From Erinaceus europaeus (lineage: Eukaryota; Chordata; Mammalia; Eulipotyphla; Erinaceidae): a stretch of DNA of 64,000 nucleotides. Below the pieces are notes generated by a model that saw only the letters and a list, made by a program, of their open reading frames with translations, searched no databases and was not told the origin of the DNA. Of the stretch, positions 43,976 to 56,289 are shown one piece after another (within the stretch, counting starts at the first letter, position 1; each line of letters starts with the position of its first letter). Both the position numbers and the translations under genes were made by a program. The DNA lies in the NCBI RefSeq assembly GCF_950295315.1, contig NC_080176.1, forward strand, positions 33,011,006 to 33,075,005, written 5' to 3'.

Positions 43976-44103
43976 GAGAGAGAAAAAGAGAGAGAGAGAG
44001 AGAGAGAGAATGAATCAGAGCTTCACTCTGGCATATGCCAGAACTTGGGACCTCATGCTTTGAGAGTCCAACACTTCATGCATTATGCCATCTCCCAAGC
44101 CAA
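43976..44103 (-). mobile_element. Second-family SINE with (GA)n, minus strand
   Basis: (GA)n at 43977-44010, then a reversed SINE: backwards it reads GGGAGATGGCATAATGC...GGTCCCAAGTTCTGGC...CCAGAGTGAAGCTCTG. Confidence 0.6.
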
Positions 44104-44879
44104 CTAATAAAAGTTCATCTCATTAAAAATTTCCATGCCTAGATAACTTTAAATGAACATATGGAGAATAAAAATGTCAATCTTATATATAAACTGTTTC
44201 AGAATCTACAGAAGAAAAAAATTCTCCTTGCCAATTCATTTTATAAGGTCTGATACTAAAATCTGACAAGGATAATTCAAGAAAATTATAGACCAGTATG
44301 ATTCCTAACATGGCTACAAAACTCCTTAGAAATATACTAGTAAGTCAAATTCAGCAATTATTTTAAAAGAAAAAAATACATCTTGACTATAGTATATTCT
44401 AGGATAAAAAGTTGGGTTTAATGTGTGAAAATATATCAATTTGATTCACAGTGACACACTACAAAGAGAAAACTTAAAAAATCCAATAGTAGCTAAAACT
44501 CTCATCAATACAGAAAAAAAGAAATTTATTCAATAAAACAATAAAAAAATATAAAAGAATTTATTCAATAAAAGCCTACACCTAATTTCATACTTAAAGC
44601 TAAAAGATTTTCCTTGTAAATGAAAAATAAATAAAGATGTTTTTTCTAACTTCAGTAACTCCTAGTGGGCTCATTAAAGGAAGAAATGAAATAGAAAAGA
44701 TAAAAATTAGAAAAACAATAAAACCTTTAGTCATAGACATCATCAATGAATATGCGGCAAATCCTATGGAGTATTAAAAACAATGAGAACTATCAAAGTA
44801 GAAGAGTACACATAAAATTAAAACAATTGTATTTATTTATACTATATAGTTAAAAGACCATTTAAGAATGAAATTTATT

Positions 44880-45145
44880 TTTATTTTATTTTTTAAATTT
44901 TATTTATTTTCCCTTTTGTTGTCCTTGTTTTTATTGTTTTTGTAGTTATCACTGTTGTTGTCATTGTTAGATAGATAAGACAGAGAGAAATGGAGAGAAG
45001 AGGGGAATGCAGAGGTGGGAGAGAAAGACACCTGCAGACTTGCTTCACTGCCAGCTGGGGGCTGAAACTGGGATCCTTAGGCTGATCCTTATGCTTTGTG
45101 CTTTGCGGCATGTGTGCATAACAACTGTGCTACTGCCCAACTCCC
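44880..45145 (-). mobile_element. ERI-type SINE, minus strand
   Basis: TTTATTTATTTTCCCTTTTGTTGTCCTTG...GACAGAGAGAAATGGAGAG...GGGGGCTGAAACTGGGATCC...CTACTGCCCAACTCCC. A short repeat ATGAAATTT flanks it (about 44869 and 45149). A ~20-bp piece around the CTGCAGGTGG block is missing. Confidence 0.88.
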
Positions 45146-45170
45146 AGCATGAAATTTTAAAACACACAAT

Positions 45171-45305
45171 AGGGTGGGGGTAGACAGCAAAGTGGTTATG
45201 CAAATGAGACTCACAAGCTTGAGGTTCCAAAGTCCCAGGTTCAATTCCTTGTACCACCAGAAGCCAGAACTGAGCAGTGCTTTGGTGCAAAACAAACAAA
45301 CAACA
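45171..45305 (+). mobile_element. Second-family SINE
   Basis: GGGGGTAGACAGCAAAGTGGTTATGC...TTGAGGTTCCAAAGTCCCAGGTTCAATTCC...AGCCAGAACTGAGCAGTGCTTTGG, then CAAACAAACAAAC. Confidence 0.75.
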
Positions 45306-45533
45306 CAATATATAATGATATCTAAAATCCCTACATACTGAAGAGTAAATATTTGAGGGATGTATAAGCTATTCACAATAAAAACAAAACAATGCTGACA
45401 AAGTTCAGTAAGTTCCAAAGAGATGGTAAAATGTACCTTTTCTTATAGACGAACTAGAATGCTTATTGGCATCAGTACATCCATTCTATTAAAATTTATC
45501 TAAATGTTTAATGCAATTAAAATCCATACACCA

Positions 45534-45828
45534 GGGCCCGGGTGGTAGCACAATGGGCTAAGCGCACATAGCGCAAGGTGCAAGGACCAGCATAAGGATC
45601 CCAGTTTGAGCCCCCAGCTCCCCACCTGCAGAGGGATCGCTTCACAAGCTGTGAAGAAGATCTGCAGGTGTGTATCTTTCTCTCTCTCTCTCTGTCATCC
45701 CCTCTTCTCTCGATTTCTCTCTGTCCTATCCAACAACAATGACAACAATAACAACAACAATAATAACAATAACAATGAAAATAAACAACAAGGGCAACAA
45801 AAAGGAAAAAAGATAAAAATAAAAAAGC
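45534..45828 (+). mobile_element. ERI-type SINE
   Basis: GGGCCCGGGTGGTAGCACAATGGG...GATCCCAGTTTGAGCCCCCAGCTCCCCACCTGC, then the body and GGGCAACAAAAAGG tail. Short form; the promoter boxes are partly decayed. Confidence 0.9.
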
Positions 45829-46039
45829 AATTGTGCATTTATAAAATGTAAAGTATGAGTCAATAAATCTTAGTATAGGTTAAGAGAAAAAGAAAGCTGA
45901 GAAAAGAATACAAGAAAATGAGTATTAACAATTTAAAGTCTCCCTTCATAAACTAAAACAATACCTGTACTAATGAATCAACAGAATTCTCTGACAACTT
46001 ATACATGTTTATAATGAAAGTCATCTGGAAATCAATTTT

Positions 46040-46280
46040 TTTTTAATTAAAGAAGATTCAAGCCTTGCCTCCAACACATGGAAGGAAGACTCTATGCTAA
46101 GTTATTTCTCATTCTCTTTCTGCCTCTCCATCTCTATCTCTGTGAAGAAAAAAAGTTGTCCCACAGGCCAAGGAGATAGCACTATAAGTAGTAGTACAAG
46201 AGTTTTATGTCTGACTATCCAGAAGTTCCAAGTTCAGTCCCCAGCATGACCCCACATTGCTTTGGTTTAAAAAAGAAAGA
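46040..46280 (+). mobile_element. Two adjacent old SINE relics
   Basis: 46040-46155 shows the third-family body (CCTCCAACACATGGAAGGAAGACTC...CTCTCCATCTCTATCTC). 46163-46280 shows a second-family head (GGAGATAGCACTATAAG...GTTCCAAGTTCAGTCCCC). Confidence 0.5.
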
Positions 46281-46984
46281 AGTTCAGAGTGGTGAAATCC
46301 CAATGGCAACAAAAATAAAAGAGAATGAAAGAAAAACAAAACACACACACACACCCCAAGATGACATGTATAGCACTAAAGGACAATAAAATACTTAATA
46401 TTCAAAATAAATTAGTAATTTCTGAGAAAAACTCAAAAGAATTGTGAAATTAAAATAAAAAACTTTTGAAAGCAAACTAGTAGAAACAACATGACTGGAA
46501 TAGAAGGCTTCAACACATCATAGTGACTGATCTAGGATGAAATAAAAAGGCATATGCAGAGGACATAAGTATTATGCAGGTAACTTGTGTGCATATATAA
46601 AAACTTATACCACAGAGATAGGAAAATAAAGTTCATCTTACTCTTGACTACAAAGAACATCCTAGCAAATAGCAGATTCTATTTATTTTCTGCAAGGCAA
46701 CAAAAACAGAAAATAGAAATGCAAACTAGAAACTTAAAAATCCCAGTGATTTGGAAATGAAAAAAATCCTAAAAACTGTGTAGGAGCAGAGGAAATTTTT
46801 AAATATTGTAAAGAAAAGGATGAAGCAAGTATGGAAGCTTAAGAGATATTACTAAAGTTTTTCTCAGTGGTAACTTTCTTAACCCAACTATCTAATTGTT
46901 AAATAATGAATAATTTAAAATAAATAATCTGAAATTACTAGCAATGAAATTAAATAAGCAAAATAGAAACAAGAAATGAAAACC

Positions 46985-47167
46985 AGGGGTCAGATGGTGG
47001 CACACCTAATTGAGTGCATGTTACAATGCTCAAGAACCCAGGTTCAAGCTCCTGTCCCCACTAGTTGCTTTACAAGTAGTGAAGCAGGGTCACAGGTGTA
47101 TCTCTCTATCAACCCTGTCTTTCTGATTTCTGGCTGTCTTTATCCAATAAATGAATAAGATAATTTA
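46985..47167 (+). mobile_element. Old ERI-type SINE
   Basis: GGGGTCAGATGGTGGCACACC...AACCCAGGTTCAAGCTCC...GCTTTACAAGTAGTGAAGCAGGG...TATCCAATAAATGAATAAG. Confidence 0.8.
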
Positions 47168-47705
47168 AAAAATAGAAAACCAAAACATTTTACAATGAAA
47201 ACTAAAGGAAATGAAGAAATTAATCTCCACAATAGGAGAAGTTCCCCTGATTAGTAACTGATCTACTTAGGCAGAGTTAAAAACTCTAAAACCCACAGGG
47301 TCCAAAATAGTCTCAGGAGAGCCCAGGCAAGTATAAGACAGCATTGAATGGTAGACACGGACATTGGCTCTGCTTGAGAGGGCAGAGCTACGTAACTCCA
47401 TCAAATGCCTGCAATGAAGGAAGGCATCTCTGGCCTTGTCAAATTCTCCATCATTTTAAGAGAAAATAGGCTTCTATTTTTAATGTAAAATTCTCTGCCT
47501 TATAAGATGATGTGTGAGCCAAATAAAGGATAGTTCTGAGCTGTATTTGGTTGGTAGGCTACAAATATGAAACTTCTGATTTAAACTGCTTCCTTCAGCT
47601 TGAGTGAAATTCAATAATTTCTATTTTTACATAAAAATTTTCATTTCATGTATATGTTCAGAGTATCTGCACAGAACTATTAATCATTTTTTAAAAATTA
47701 GTTTT
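47168..47705. other. Unassigned stretch
   Basis: No gene or recognised repeat. Confidence 0.3.
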
Positions 47706-47707
47706 TC

Positions 47708-47850
47708 TACTTTCTACACCAAAAAAACCTTTGGTCCATACTCCCAGTGGAGTGGAAGGTATATGGAATTCTGGTGGTGGGAATTATATAGAGTTGTACT
47801 CTTCTCATCCCACAATATTGTCGATCTTATTACATCACTATTTTTTTTCA
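47708..47850 (+). mobile_element. L1 3' terminal fragment
   Basis: CTACTTTCTACACC...GGTCCATACTCCCAGTGG...GGTGGTGGGAATTATATAGAGTTGTACTC. Confidence 0.75.
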
Positions 47851-48212
47851 TTTCTAGTTTATTTTAATAGTAACTCTCATATGCAACATTTGTCAATTGC
47901 ATTTTTAAATTAAAAAAAAATACTATGCCAGTCCACTAAACTAAAATGTTTTGCTATTAATGTTTTAACTTCCAAGTAAGTGAAATTATTATTCAAACAT
48001 TTTGCCAATGATTCCTGACTTTGTGAATAATAGTTAAAGAATATGCCTAACATTTAGATTGTCCTGTGACCTAGTACTTAGCCATGTCTTCTTAAAATTT
48101 CAGATTTACATAAAAACGACATCCATTTTTATTTTCACTAAACCAGGACCTCGAGTATGTAATAGTCCACCATTCCTAGGTTACTTGTTTTTTTTCATTA
48201 AGATAAAGAAAC

Positions 48213-48448
48213 GGGGTCAGGCAGTAGTGCAGCGGGTTAAGCTCACGTGATGCAAAGTGCAAGGGCTGGTTTAAGGACCCCGGTTCAAGCTCCTGGCTCC
48301 CCACCTGCAGGTGAGTCACTTCACAAGCAGTGAAGCAGGTCTGCAGGTGTCTATCTTTCTCCCCCTCTCTGTCTTCCCCTCCTTTCTCCCTTTCTCTCTG
48401 TCCTATCCAACAATGACAACATCAATAACAACAATAAAAAAGAAAAAT
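48213..48448 (+). mobile_element. ERI-type SINE
   Basis: GGGGTCAGGCAGTAGTGCAGCGGGTTAAGC...CCCCGGTTCAAGCTCC...CCCCACCTGCAGG, then the body and AACAATAAAAAAG tail. Confidence 0.9.
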
Positions 48449-48535
48449 TTATAGCCCTGGCTGTAGTAAGTAGGCAAGAATGGGGAACTTCCCCAAATAA
48501 TTCACTTCTTAAAACTATAAAGAAGAGGTGGAGCC

Positions 48536-48544
48536 AAGATGGCG
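48536..48544 (+). promoter_or_regulatory. YY1-like motif at the L1 5' end
   Basis: AAGATGGCG lies about 10 bases from the exact 5' end, the same place as in L1 no. 1. Confidence 0.55.
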
Positions 48545-49107
48545 ACTGGAGTAGCAGCACCCGTGGGCTCTGACAAAAACTGCTAGAAAGCCTTCAAATG
48601 CTAGCCTTAAGCAGGACAAGCAAGGAGGCATGCTAAACGTGTACCAAGGAGGTAACTATAATTCAATTTGGGTTAAAAATTAGAGCAAAAAGAAAGGAAA
48701 TTTCTTGATTATTTCTCTCAGCCCCCCTCTCCTCATAACCAGAACCCTAGGGTAGAGAGCTGCTGCTAGCAGGCTCCCCATTGAGCTCCTTTCTTTACCA
48801 AGATTCCTGGCTTACCGGGGTGCCATTAAAACCTGCTTCCAACTTTCTAGGCTATTTTTGTTTTTCCTCTGAGTAAGGGACTTAGACCCATTTGGAGTGA
48901 CAATTAGCTAATCTAGCAAGCCTCACCCAGCCTGGGAAAGACTACTTGAAAGTTGGTTTTTTTTCTTTTTTTTCTTGTTTGTTTTGTATTGTGTTTTCTT
49001 TCTCAATCAGTTGTCTAGACTCAATGTGCATAGGCTAACTGGGAGTTGTCCAAGATGCAGACCCACTGCTTGGGCTTTTTACTCTGTTATATTTTACAAA
49101 TACTATT

Positions 49108-49388
49108 TTTTTTTTAATATTTATTTTATTTATTTATTCCCTTTTGTTGCCCTTGTTGTTTTATTGTTGTAGTTATTATTATTGTTGTTGTTGTTGGATA
49201 GGACAGAGAAATGGAGAGAGGGAGGGGAAGACAGAGAGGAGGAGAGAAAGACACCTGCAGACCTGCTTCACCGCCTGTGAAGTGACTCCCCTGCAGGTGG
49301 GGAGCCGGGGTTCGAACCGGGATCCTTATGCCGGTCCTTGTGCTTTGCGCCACCTGCGCTTAACCCGCTGCACTACAGCCCGACTCCC
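49108..49388 (-). mobile_element. ERI-type SINE, near-intact, in the L1 5' UTR
   Basis: Intact head with B box GGTTCGAACCC on the minus strand. A perfect 12-bp TSD ACAAATACTATT lies at 49096-49107 and 49389-49400. Confidence 0.95.
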
Positions 49389-49631
49389 ACAAATACTATT
49401 ATATATACACGCATATCCCTTTCCCCCTCCTCCCTCAGGTTGACCAAAATTAACTCTTAGTATACTTTCCATTGCTAGGTGACAAGAATTATCACCCACT
49501 GTGAGAGAAAATTGTCTCACTTTTCATACCTCCTCTATACATTATCGCCCTTCACCCACCTCCAAACCAATTAAAAAAAAATACAACTCTCCTTTCACTG
49601 CTTTTTTTCCTGTTTCCTTCTTTTTTCTTTT

Positions 49632-49678
49632 TTTTAAAAATATTTTATTTTTATTTATTTATTCCCTTTTGTTGCCCT
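49632..49678 (-). mobile_element. 47-bp SINE tail insertion in the L1 5' UTR
   Basis: Only the reversed SINE 3' end (poly-T, ATTTATTTATTCCCTTTTGTTGCC) is present. It is flanked by a 14-bp repeat TTCTTTTTTCTTTT at 49618-49631 and 49679-49692. The low-complexity site makes the TSD less certain. L1 no. 1 lacks the insertion. Confidence 0.75.
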
Positions 49679-49873
49679 TTCTTTTTTCTTTTCTCTCTTT
49701 TTTCCCGTCTTCCTTTATCCCTTCCTCCTCCCTCTGCCTTCTGAATTCACTGATACTTATTTGTGAACTATTTCAGGGAAGAAATCTGACTCAGAGCGGA
49801 CTCTCTTTGTGTGTGTCTCCGCTCCACTTACCCTTCCTCTCTTGCTACCCCTAGAATCTACAGTGGACAGTAG

Positions 49874-49881
49874 ATTTGCAT
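49874..49881 (+). promoter_or_regulatory. Octamer motif ATTTGCAT in the L1 5' UTR
   Basis: Same motif and context as at 2580 and 3201 in L1 no. 1. Confidence 0.4.
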
Positions 49882-50136
49882 AATTTTTTATTTCTTCTAT
49901 CCCCTTTTTCCTTTTCTTTCTTTTTCATTTAGATTTGGTAGCTGTTTTTTCTTGAACTGGAGACATTGTGGGACTAACTGGTATTGGTTAAACTGCTTCA
50001 GTCATTGCTTTAGTTACTATTGTAATTTCTGAGGGTGGTGACTGAATTTGTCATAAAGGTATTTAGTATAGTGTGGCTTGTACATAAAACAAAACTGAGG
50101 AACAACAGAACACAAAAATAAAAAAGACATTAAAAA

Positions 50137-51051
50137 ATGGGTAGATCAAGAGCAAATAAAACTGGTAATGCAACGAATGAAGACAAGAGCCTAGAAGAAA
50201 CTACAAATCAGCCAGAAGTAACCATAGATAAGAAAAGCATGCAAGCAATAATAAATTTATTAATCACAGAAATGAAAACAACTTTGGAGGAAAGGAATAT
50301 CAGTATTAGGGAAACAACAGATGAGACCCTCAGGGAAAATACTAACTACCTTGAGGCAATTAGAGAACTGAAAGATGAAATAGATGTAATGAATAAAAGC
50401 AGCCGAGGGAAGGGAAAGCAGACTAGCAGAAGCAGAAAACAGAATTAGTCAGACAGAGGATGAGCTAGAGAAAACTAAGAAAGAGGTGAAAGAGCTCAAA
50501 AAGAGTTTGAGAGACACTGAAAACAACAGTAGAGACATATGGGATGATCTCAGAAGAAGTAACATTCGGATAACTGGCCTGCCAGAGGAAGAAAGAGAGG
50601 AATGGGAAGCAAGCATTCTAGAGGAAATTATAGAAGAAAACTTCCCAGACCTGAACAACAGAAAGGACATTAATATCCAAGAGGCTCAGATAGTCCCAAA
50701 CAGAATCAACCCAGACCCGAAGACACCAAGACACATCATAGTCACAATGAAAAAAAGTAAGGATAAAGAAAGGATCCTAAAGGCTGGAAGAGAAAACAAA
50801 AAATCACATACAGGGGAAAATCCATAATACTATCAGCAGACTTCTCCACCCAAACTCCAAAGGCCAGAAGAGAATGGCAAGATATCTATCGAGTCCTAAA
50901 TGAAAAAAGGTTTCAACCAAGGATAATATATCCCGCAAGAATTTCATTCAAACTAGATGGAGTCATCAAAACCATCTCAGACAAACAACAGTTAAAGGAG
51001 GTAACCATCACCAAACCAGCACTGAAAGAGGATCTAAAAGACCTCCTATAA
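50137..51051 (+). pseudogene. L1 ORF1 (RNA-binding chaperone), frameshifted
   Basis: The start is ATGGGTAGATCAAG. An N-terminal segment and a coiled coil (MKTTLEERN... to about 50395) are followed by a frameshift near 50396 that ends that frame at 50448. The RRM-like region continues in another frame (about 50486-50827), with SNIRITGLPEEE typical of L1 ORF1, and stops at 50825. The C-terminal domain follows in a further frame (FSTQTPKARREWQDIYRVL...QPRIIYPARISF...LKEDLKDLL-stop, 51049-51051). The intact length would be about 300 residues, usual for ORF1p. Confidence 0.92.
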
Positions 51052-51104
51052 ACAAGAACATCACCACAATACTTGCAACATATCAAATAAAAACTTGTTG
51101 AACA

Positions 51105-54100
51105 ATGGCACTACAACACATTAAATACATAATATCAGAAAATGTCATTGGCTTAAACTCACCCATCAAAAGGCACAGAGTGGGAGGATGGATCAGAAAA
51201 CATAACCCAACCATATGCTGCTTGCAAGAATCCCATCTGACACAGCAAGATAAACACAGACTTAAAGTGAAAGGATAGAAAACTATCCTACAGGCTAATG
51301 GACCACAAAAAAAGGCAGGAACAGCTATTCTCATCTCTGACACAATAGATTTTAAATTAAATAAAGTAATAAAAGATAGGCAAGGTCATTACATAATGAT
51401 TAAAGGATCATCAGCCAAGAAGATATAACAATTATTAACATCTATGCACCCAATGAAGGACCACCTAGATACATCAAGCACCTTTTCAAAGAACTTCAAA
51501 AATACATCAATAGTAATACAATAATAGAGGGAGACTTTAACACCCCACTCTCACACTTAGAAAGATCAACAAAGCACAGAATCAACAAAGAAACAAGAGA
51601 ATTAAATGAAGAGATGGAAAGACAAGACCTCTTGGACATTTTCAGAGTTCTTCAACCCCCAAAATTAGAATACACATTCTTTTTAATCCACACAACACAT
51701 TCTCAAGGAAAAACCACATGTTAGGCCACAAAGACAGCATCAATAAATTCAAGAGCATTGAAATCATCCCAAGTATCTTCTCAGAAAGACCACAGTGGTG
51801 TAAAACCAACATTTAACAACAAACAGAAAATTATTAAAAGACACAGAATTTGGAAACTAAAAAACATACTCCTTAACAAGCATTGGGTCAGAGAGTCACT
51901 CAAGCAGGAAATACAAATGTTCCTAGAAACAAATGAAAATGAAGACACAATCTATCAAAATGTTTGGGACACAGCTAAAGCAGTATTGAGAGGGAAACTC
52001 ATAGCCATACTAAACAACGAGAAAAAACCCAAATAAAAAACATTACTGCACACTTTAAGGACTTAGAGGAAGAGGAACAAAGGAACCCTAAAGCAACCAG
52101 AAGGACATAAAGCACTAAAATTAGAGCAGAACTAAACAACATCAGAAATAAGAGAACCATACAGAAGATCAATGAAGCCAAATGTTGGTTCTTTGAAAAA
52201 TTGAACAAGATTGACAAACCCCTAGCCAGACTCACTAAAAAAAAAAAAGGGAGAAGACTCAAATTCATAGAATTGTAAACGATAGAGGAAATATCACAAC
52301 TGACAACACAGAAATCCAGAAAATCATGCAAGACTTCTATGAAGAACTACATGCCACCAAGCTAGAAAATATGGAAGAAATGGAACAATTCCTATAAGCA
52401 TATGGCCTTCCAAAACTGAACCAAGAAGAACTACAATACCTAAATGCACCAATCACAGACAAAGAAATCAAAACTGTTACTAAGAATCTCCCCAACAACA
52501 AAAGTCCTGGACCAGGTGGCTTCACAAACAAATTCTATAAAACCTTCAGGAAACAGTTAATACCCATACTCCTAAAGCTTTTCCATAAGACTGAAGAAAG
52601 AAGGACACTCCCTTCCAACTTCTATGAAGCCAGCATTACTCTGATACCAAAAGCAGATAGAGACACAACAAAAAAGGAAAATTACAGACCAATATCTTTG
52701 ATGAACATAGATGCCAAAATATTAAACAAGATCTTGGCAAACCGGGTACAGCAGCATATCAAAAAGATTGCTCATCACAACCAAGTGGGATTCATCCCAG
52801 GAATGAAAGGTTGGTTCAACATACGTAAGTCTATTAATGTCATTCACCACATCAATAAAAGCAGAGCCAAAAACCACTTGATTATCTCAATAGATGCAGA
52901 GAAAGCCTTTGACAAAATCCAGCACCCATTCATGCTCAAAACTCTACAAAAAATGGGAATAGATGGAAAATTCCTCAAGACAGTGGAATCCATATATAGC
53001 AGACCAACAGCAAACATTACACTCAATGGACAGAAATTCAAAGCATTTCCCCTCAGATCGCGGACTAGACAGGGCTGCCCACTATCACCATTACTCTTCA
53101 ACATAGTATTGGAAGTTCTTGCCACAGCAATATGGCAAGAGAAAGAAATCAAAGGAATACAGATTGGAGGGGAAGAAGTCAAACTCTCACTATTTGTAGA
53201 TGACATGATAGTATACATAGAAAAACCTAAAGAATCCAATAGAAAACTACTGGAAGTTATTAGGCAATATAGCAAGGTGTCAGGCTACAAAATCAATACA
53301 AAAAATCAGTGGCATTTCTCTATGCAAACACTAAAACTGAAGAAGACATCCAGAAATCACTCCCATTCACTGTTGCAACAAAATCAATAAAATACCTAGG
53401 AGTAAAGCTGAACAAAGAAGTGAAAGACTTGTATACTGAAAATTATGAGTCAGTATTCAAGGAAATAGAAACTGATATCAAGAAATGGAAAGACATCCCA
53501 TGCTCATGGATCAGAAGAATAAATATCATCAAAATGAATATTCTCCCCAGAGCCATATACAAATTTAATGCGATACCCATCAAAGTTCCACCAAACTTCT
53601 TTAAGAGAATAGAACAAAAACTACAATCATTTATCTGGAACCTGAAAATACCTAGAATTGCCAAACCATCTTGAGGAAAAGAAACAAAAACGGAGGCATC
53701 ACACTCCCAGATCTCAAACTATATTATAATGCCATCATCATCAAAACAGCATGGTACTGGAACAAAAATAGTCACACAGACCAGTGAAGAGAATTGAAAG
53801 CCCAGATCTAAACCCCCACACCTATGGACATCTAATCTTTGATAAGGGGGCCCAAAGCATTAAATGGAAGAAGGAGGCTCTCTTCAATAAATGGTGCTGG
53901 GAAAACTGGGTTATATCATGCAGAAGAATGAAATTGAACCACCTTATCTCACCAGAAACAAAAATCAACTCCAAATGGATCAAAGACCTGGATGTCAGAC
54001 CAGAAACTATCAAATACTTAGAGGAAAACACTGCTGAAACACTTTCCCACCTACACCTCAAGGACATCTTTGATGAAACAAACCCAATTGCAAGGAAGAC

Positions 54101-54916
54101 TAAAGCAGAAACAAACAAATGGGACTACATCAAATTGAAAAGCTTCTGCACAGCCAAAGAAACTATCACACAAACAAAGAGACCCCTCACAGAATGGGAG
54201 AAGATCTTCACATACCAAACATCAAAATAGAGACTAATCACCAAAATATACAAAGAACTCAGCAAACTTAGCACCAAAAAAGCAAATGATTCCATCCAAA
54301 AATGGGCAGAGGATATGAACAAGACATTCACTTCAGAGGAGATCCAAAAGGCTAACAAACATATGAAAACTGTTCCAGGTCTCTGATTCTCAGATAAATG
54401 CAAATAAAGACAACACTGAGATACCACCTCACTCCTGTGAGAAAGGCATACATCAAAAAGGACAGCAGCAACAAATGTTGGAGAGTCTGTGGAGACAGAG
54501 GAACCCTTCTACACTGCTGGTGGGAATGTAAATTCGTCCAGCCTCTCTGTAGAGTAGTCTGGAGAACTCTCACAAGGCTAGGCATGGACCTTCCATATGA
54601 CCCAGTAATTCCTCTCCTGGGCATATACCCCAAGGATTCCATAACGCCCAACCAAAAAGATGTGTGTACATCTATGTTCATAGCAGCACAATTCATAATA
54701 GCTAAAACCTGGAAACAACCCAGGTGCCCAACAGCAGATGAGTGGCTGAGAAAGCTGTGGTACATATACACAATGGAATACTATGCAGCTATTAAGAAAA
54801 ATGAGCTCACCTGATCTGAGCAATCTTGGACAGAGCTAGAAGGAATTATCTTAACTCAGCTAAGTCAGAAAGATAATGATGAGTATGGGATGTCGCCACT
54901 CATCAACAGAAGTTGA
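51105..54916 (+). pseudogene. L1 ORF2 (endonuclease/reverse transcriptase), inactivated
   Basis: The likely start MALQHIKYIISENVIGLNSP is followed by the endonuclease domain (GWIRKHNPTICCLQESHL), with stops near 51277, 51426 and beyond. The reverse-transcriptase core is open from 52698 to 53390 ([48 protein letters not shown]). The catalytic box reads FVDD (about 53193-53204) where the other copy has FADD. Frameshifts follow near 53300 and 53670, and a stop at 54228. The Cys-rich C-terminal region ([18 protein letters not shown]) is open at 54398-54814, and the ORF ends at 54914-54916. Confidence 0.93.
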
Positions 54917-56273
54917 GAAAGAAGAATAGAAAGGGAAACTAAAAGCAGGATCTGATTAAATCAAGAGCAGGGCACCAATGTAAAAACACTGTGGTGAAGG
55001 GGAGGGTGTCCATTGGGCTTCCTGGCACGGCAGGGTGTGGGTGGTGCGGGTGTGGGTGGTGGGGATGGGGCACAGTCTTTTAGTGGGAGTCGTGTTTATA
55101 TACAATCCTATTAAAGTGTAAACATATAAACCACTATTTAATTAATATGAGAGGTGAAAAATTGATCATATGTCTAGAACTTCTTAAAACACAGACTGAG
55201 TCTTTTTAATACATAGGCTGTCTTTGATATGTTGTCTCTCCCAAAAGCCTAGACCAGGGAGAATAGAAGCAACCAGTAGCAGAGCTATATACAAGATGCT
55301 GGGTATTATACCCCAAACCCTAACAAAGGGACTTTCCAAAGTTAACCCTATCACCTAATAATGTGAGGATAACAATAACTATCCATTGTCTTCTTGAGCC
55401 CTAAGACAACAGGAACCTCATATTTCCACTATAGAGCCTATATTTCCCCCAGTCCTGGAACCTTAGGGTGGGGCCCACTTTTGTGCATGCTGCTCTCAAT
55501 TCAAATCAAATAATATTGCATCCAAAGATCGCAACCTAATCAACGCAACGAGTGCCACCCCAGCATGCTTCACTTCAGACTGTGATCAGAGACTTCAGGT
55601 GTGGAATGACAACCCTTCAACTTCATCACTCGGGTGAGACCTTCCTTTCATAGTATTCTCTAATTCCATTCCAGGTGTTCCACTCCCCAATAAAGTCCCC
55701 AAACCTAGATATAGTCCAGGTCCCCTGAGATAGAGCATAGGTTCACATGTGCCCATAAACTAGGGGAAAAATATATACCTGAAAGCAGAAGAACACAAGA
55801 GCATGCAGGGAATACCCCCCAACACTTCATCTGCACTATTCCAGTCTTTAGGTCCATGATTGTTCAACAGTTTGTTTGGCTTTGTATGTTAACTCTCTTT
55901 TCAGCCACCAGGTTCCGGATGCCAGCAAGATGCTGACCAGACTTCCCTGGACAGATGACCCCATCAATGTGTACTGGAGCTCTGCTTCCTCAGAGCCCCA
56001 CCCTACTAGGGAAAGAGAGAGGCAGACTGGGAGTATGGATCGACCAGTCAACGCCCATGTTCAGTGGGGAAGCAATTACAGAAGCCAGACCTTCCACCCT
56101 CTGCAACCCACAACGACCCTGGATCCATACTCCCAGAGAGACAGAGAATGGGAAGGCTATCAGGGGAGGGGATGGGATATGGAGATCGGGTTATGGGAAT
56201 TGTGCAGAACTCTACCCCTCTTATTTTATGGTTTTGTTAATATCTCCTTTCTTAAATAAAAAATAAATAAATA
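54917..56273 (+). other. L1 3' UTR (complete, reference copy)
   Basis: 1.36 kb, non-coding. Truncated copies of this region make up the L1 pieces at 13569, 23705, 36731 and 59837. Open frames of 80-156 codons in it recur in several copies but have no start context or domain. Confidence 0.85.
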
Positions 56274-56289
56274 AAAACTATAAAGAAGA

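Larger units (their letters stand above)
44104..46460 (+). mobile_element. Very old L1 ORF2 remnants with SINE insertions
   Basis: Scattered ORF2-like blocks can be read: AATTCAAGAAAATTATAGACCAGTATG...CTCCTTAGAAATATACTAG (44270-44340), GGAATAAAA-type decay, CATCAATACAGAAAAAAAG...TTATTCAATAAAAGCC, and AATGCAATTAAAATCC (45505). All frames are destroyed. SINEs are inserted at 44880, 45171, 45534 and 46163. Confidence 0.6.
48527..56273 (+). mobile_element. Full-length LINE-1 no. 2 with broken ORFs
   Basis: It starts GGTGGAGCCAAGATGGCGAC and contains a 5' UTR (48527-50136), ORF1 (50137-51051), ORF2 (51105-54916) and a 3' UTR (54917-56273) with an AAATAAATAAAT tail. A perfect 16-bp TSD AAAACTATAAAGAAGA lies at 48511-48526 and 56274-56289. 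Without the inserted SINEs it is about 7.4 kb. Both ORFs carry stops or frameshifts, so it is no longer autonomous, but it serves as the window's reference L1. Confidence 0.96.
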
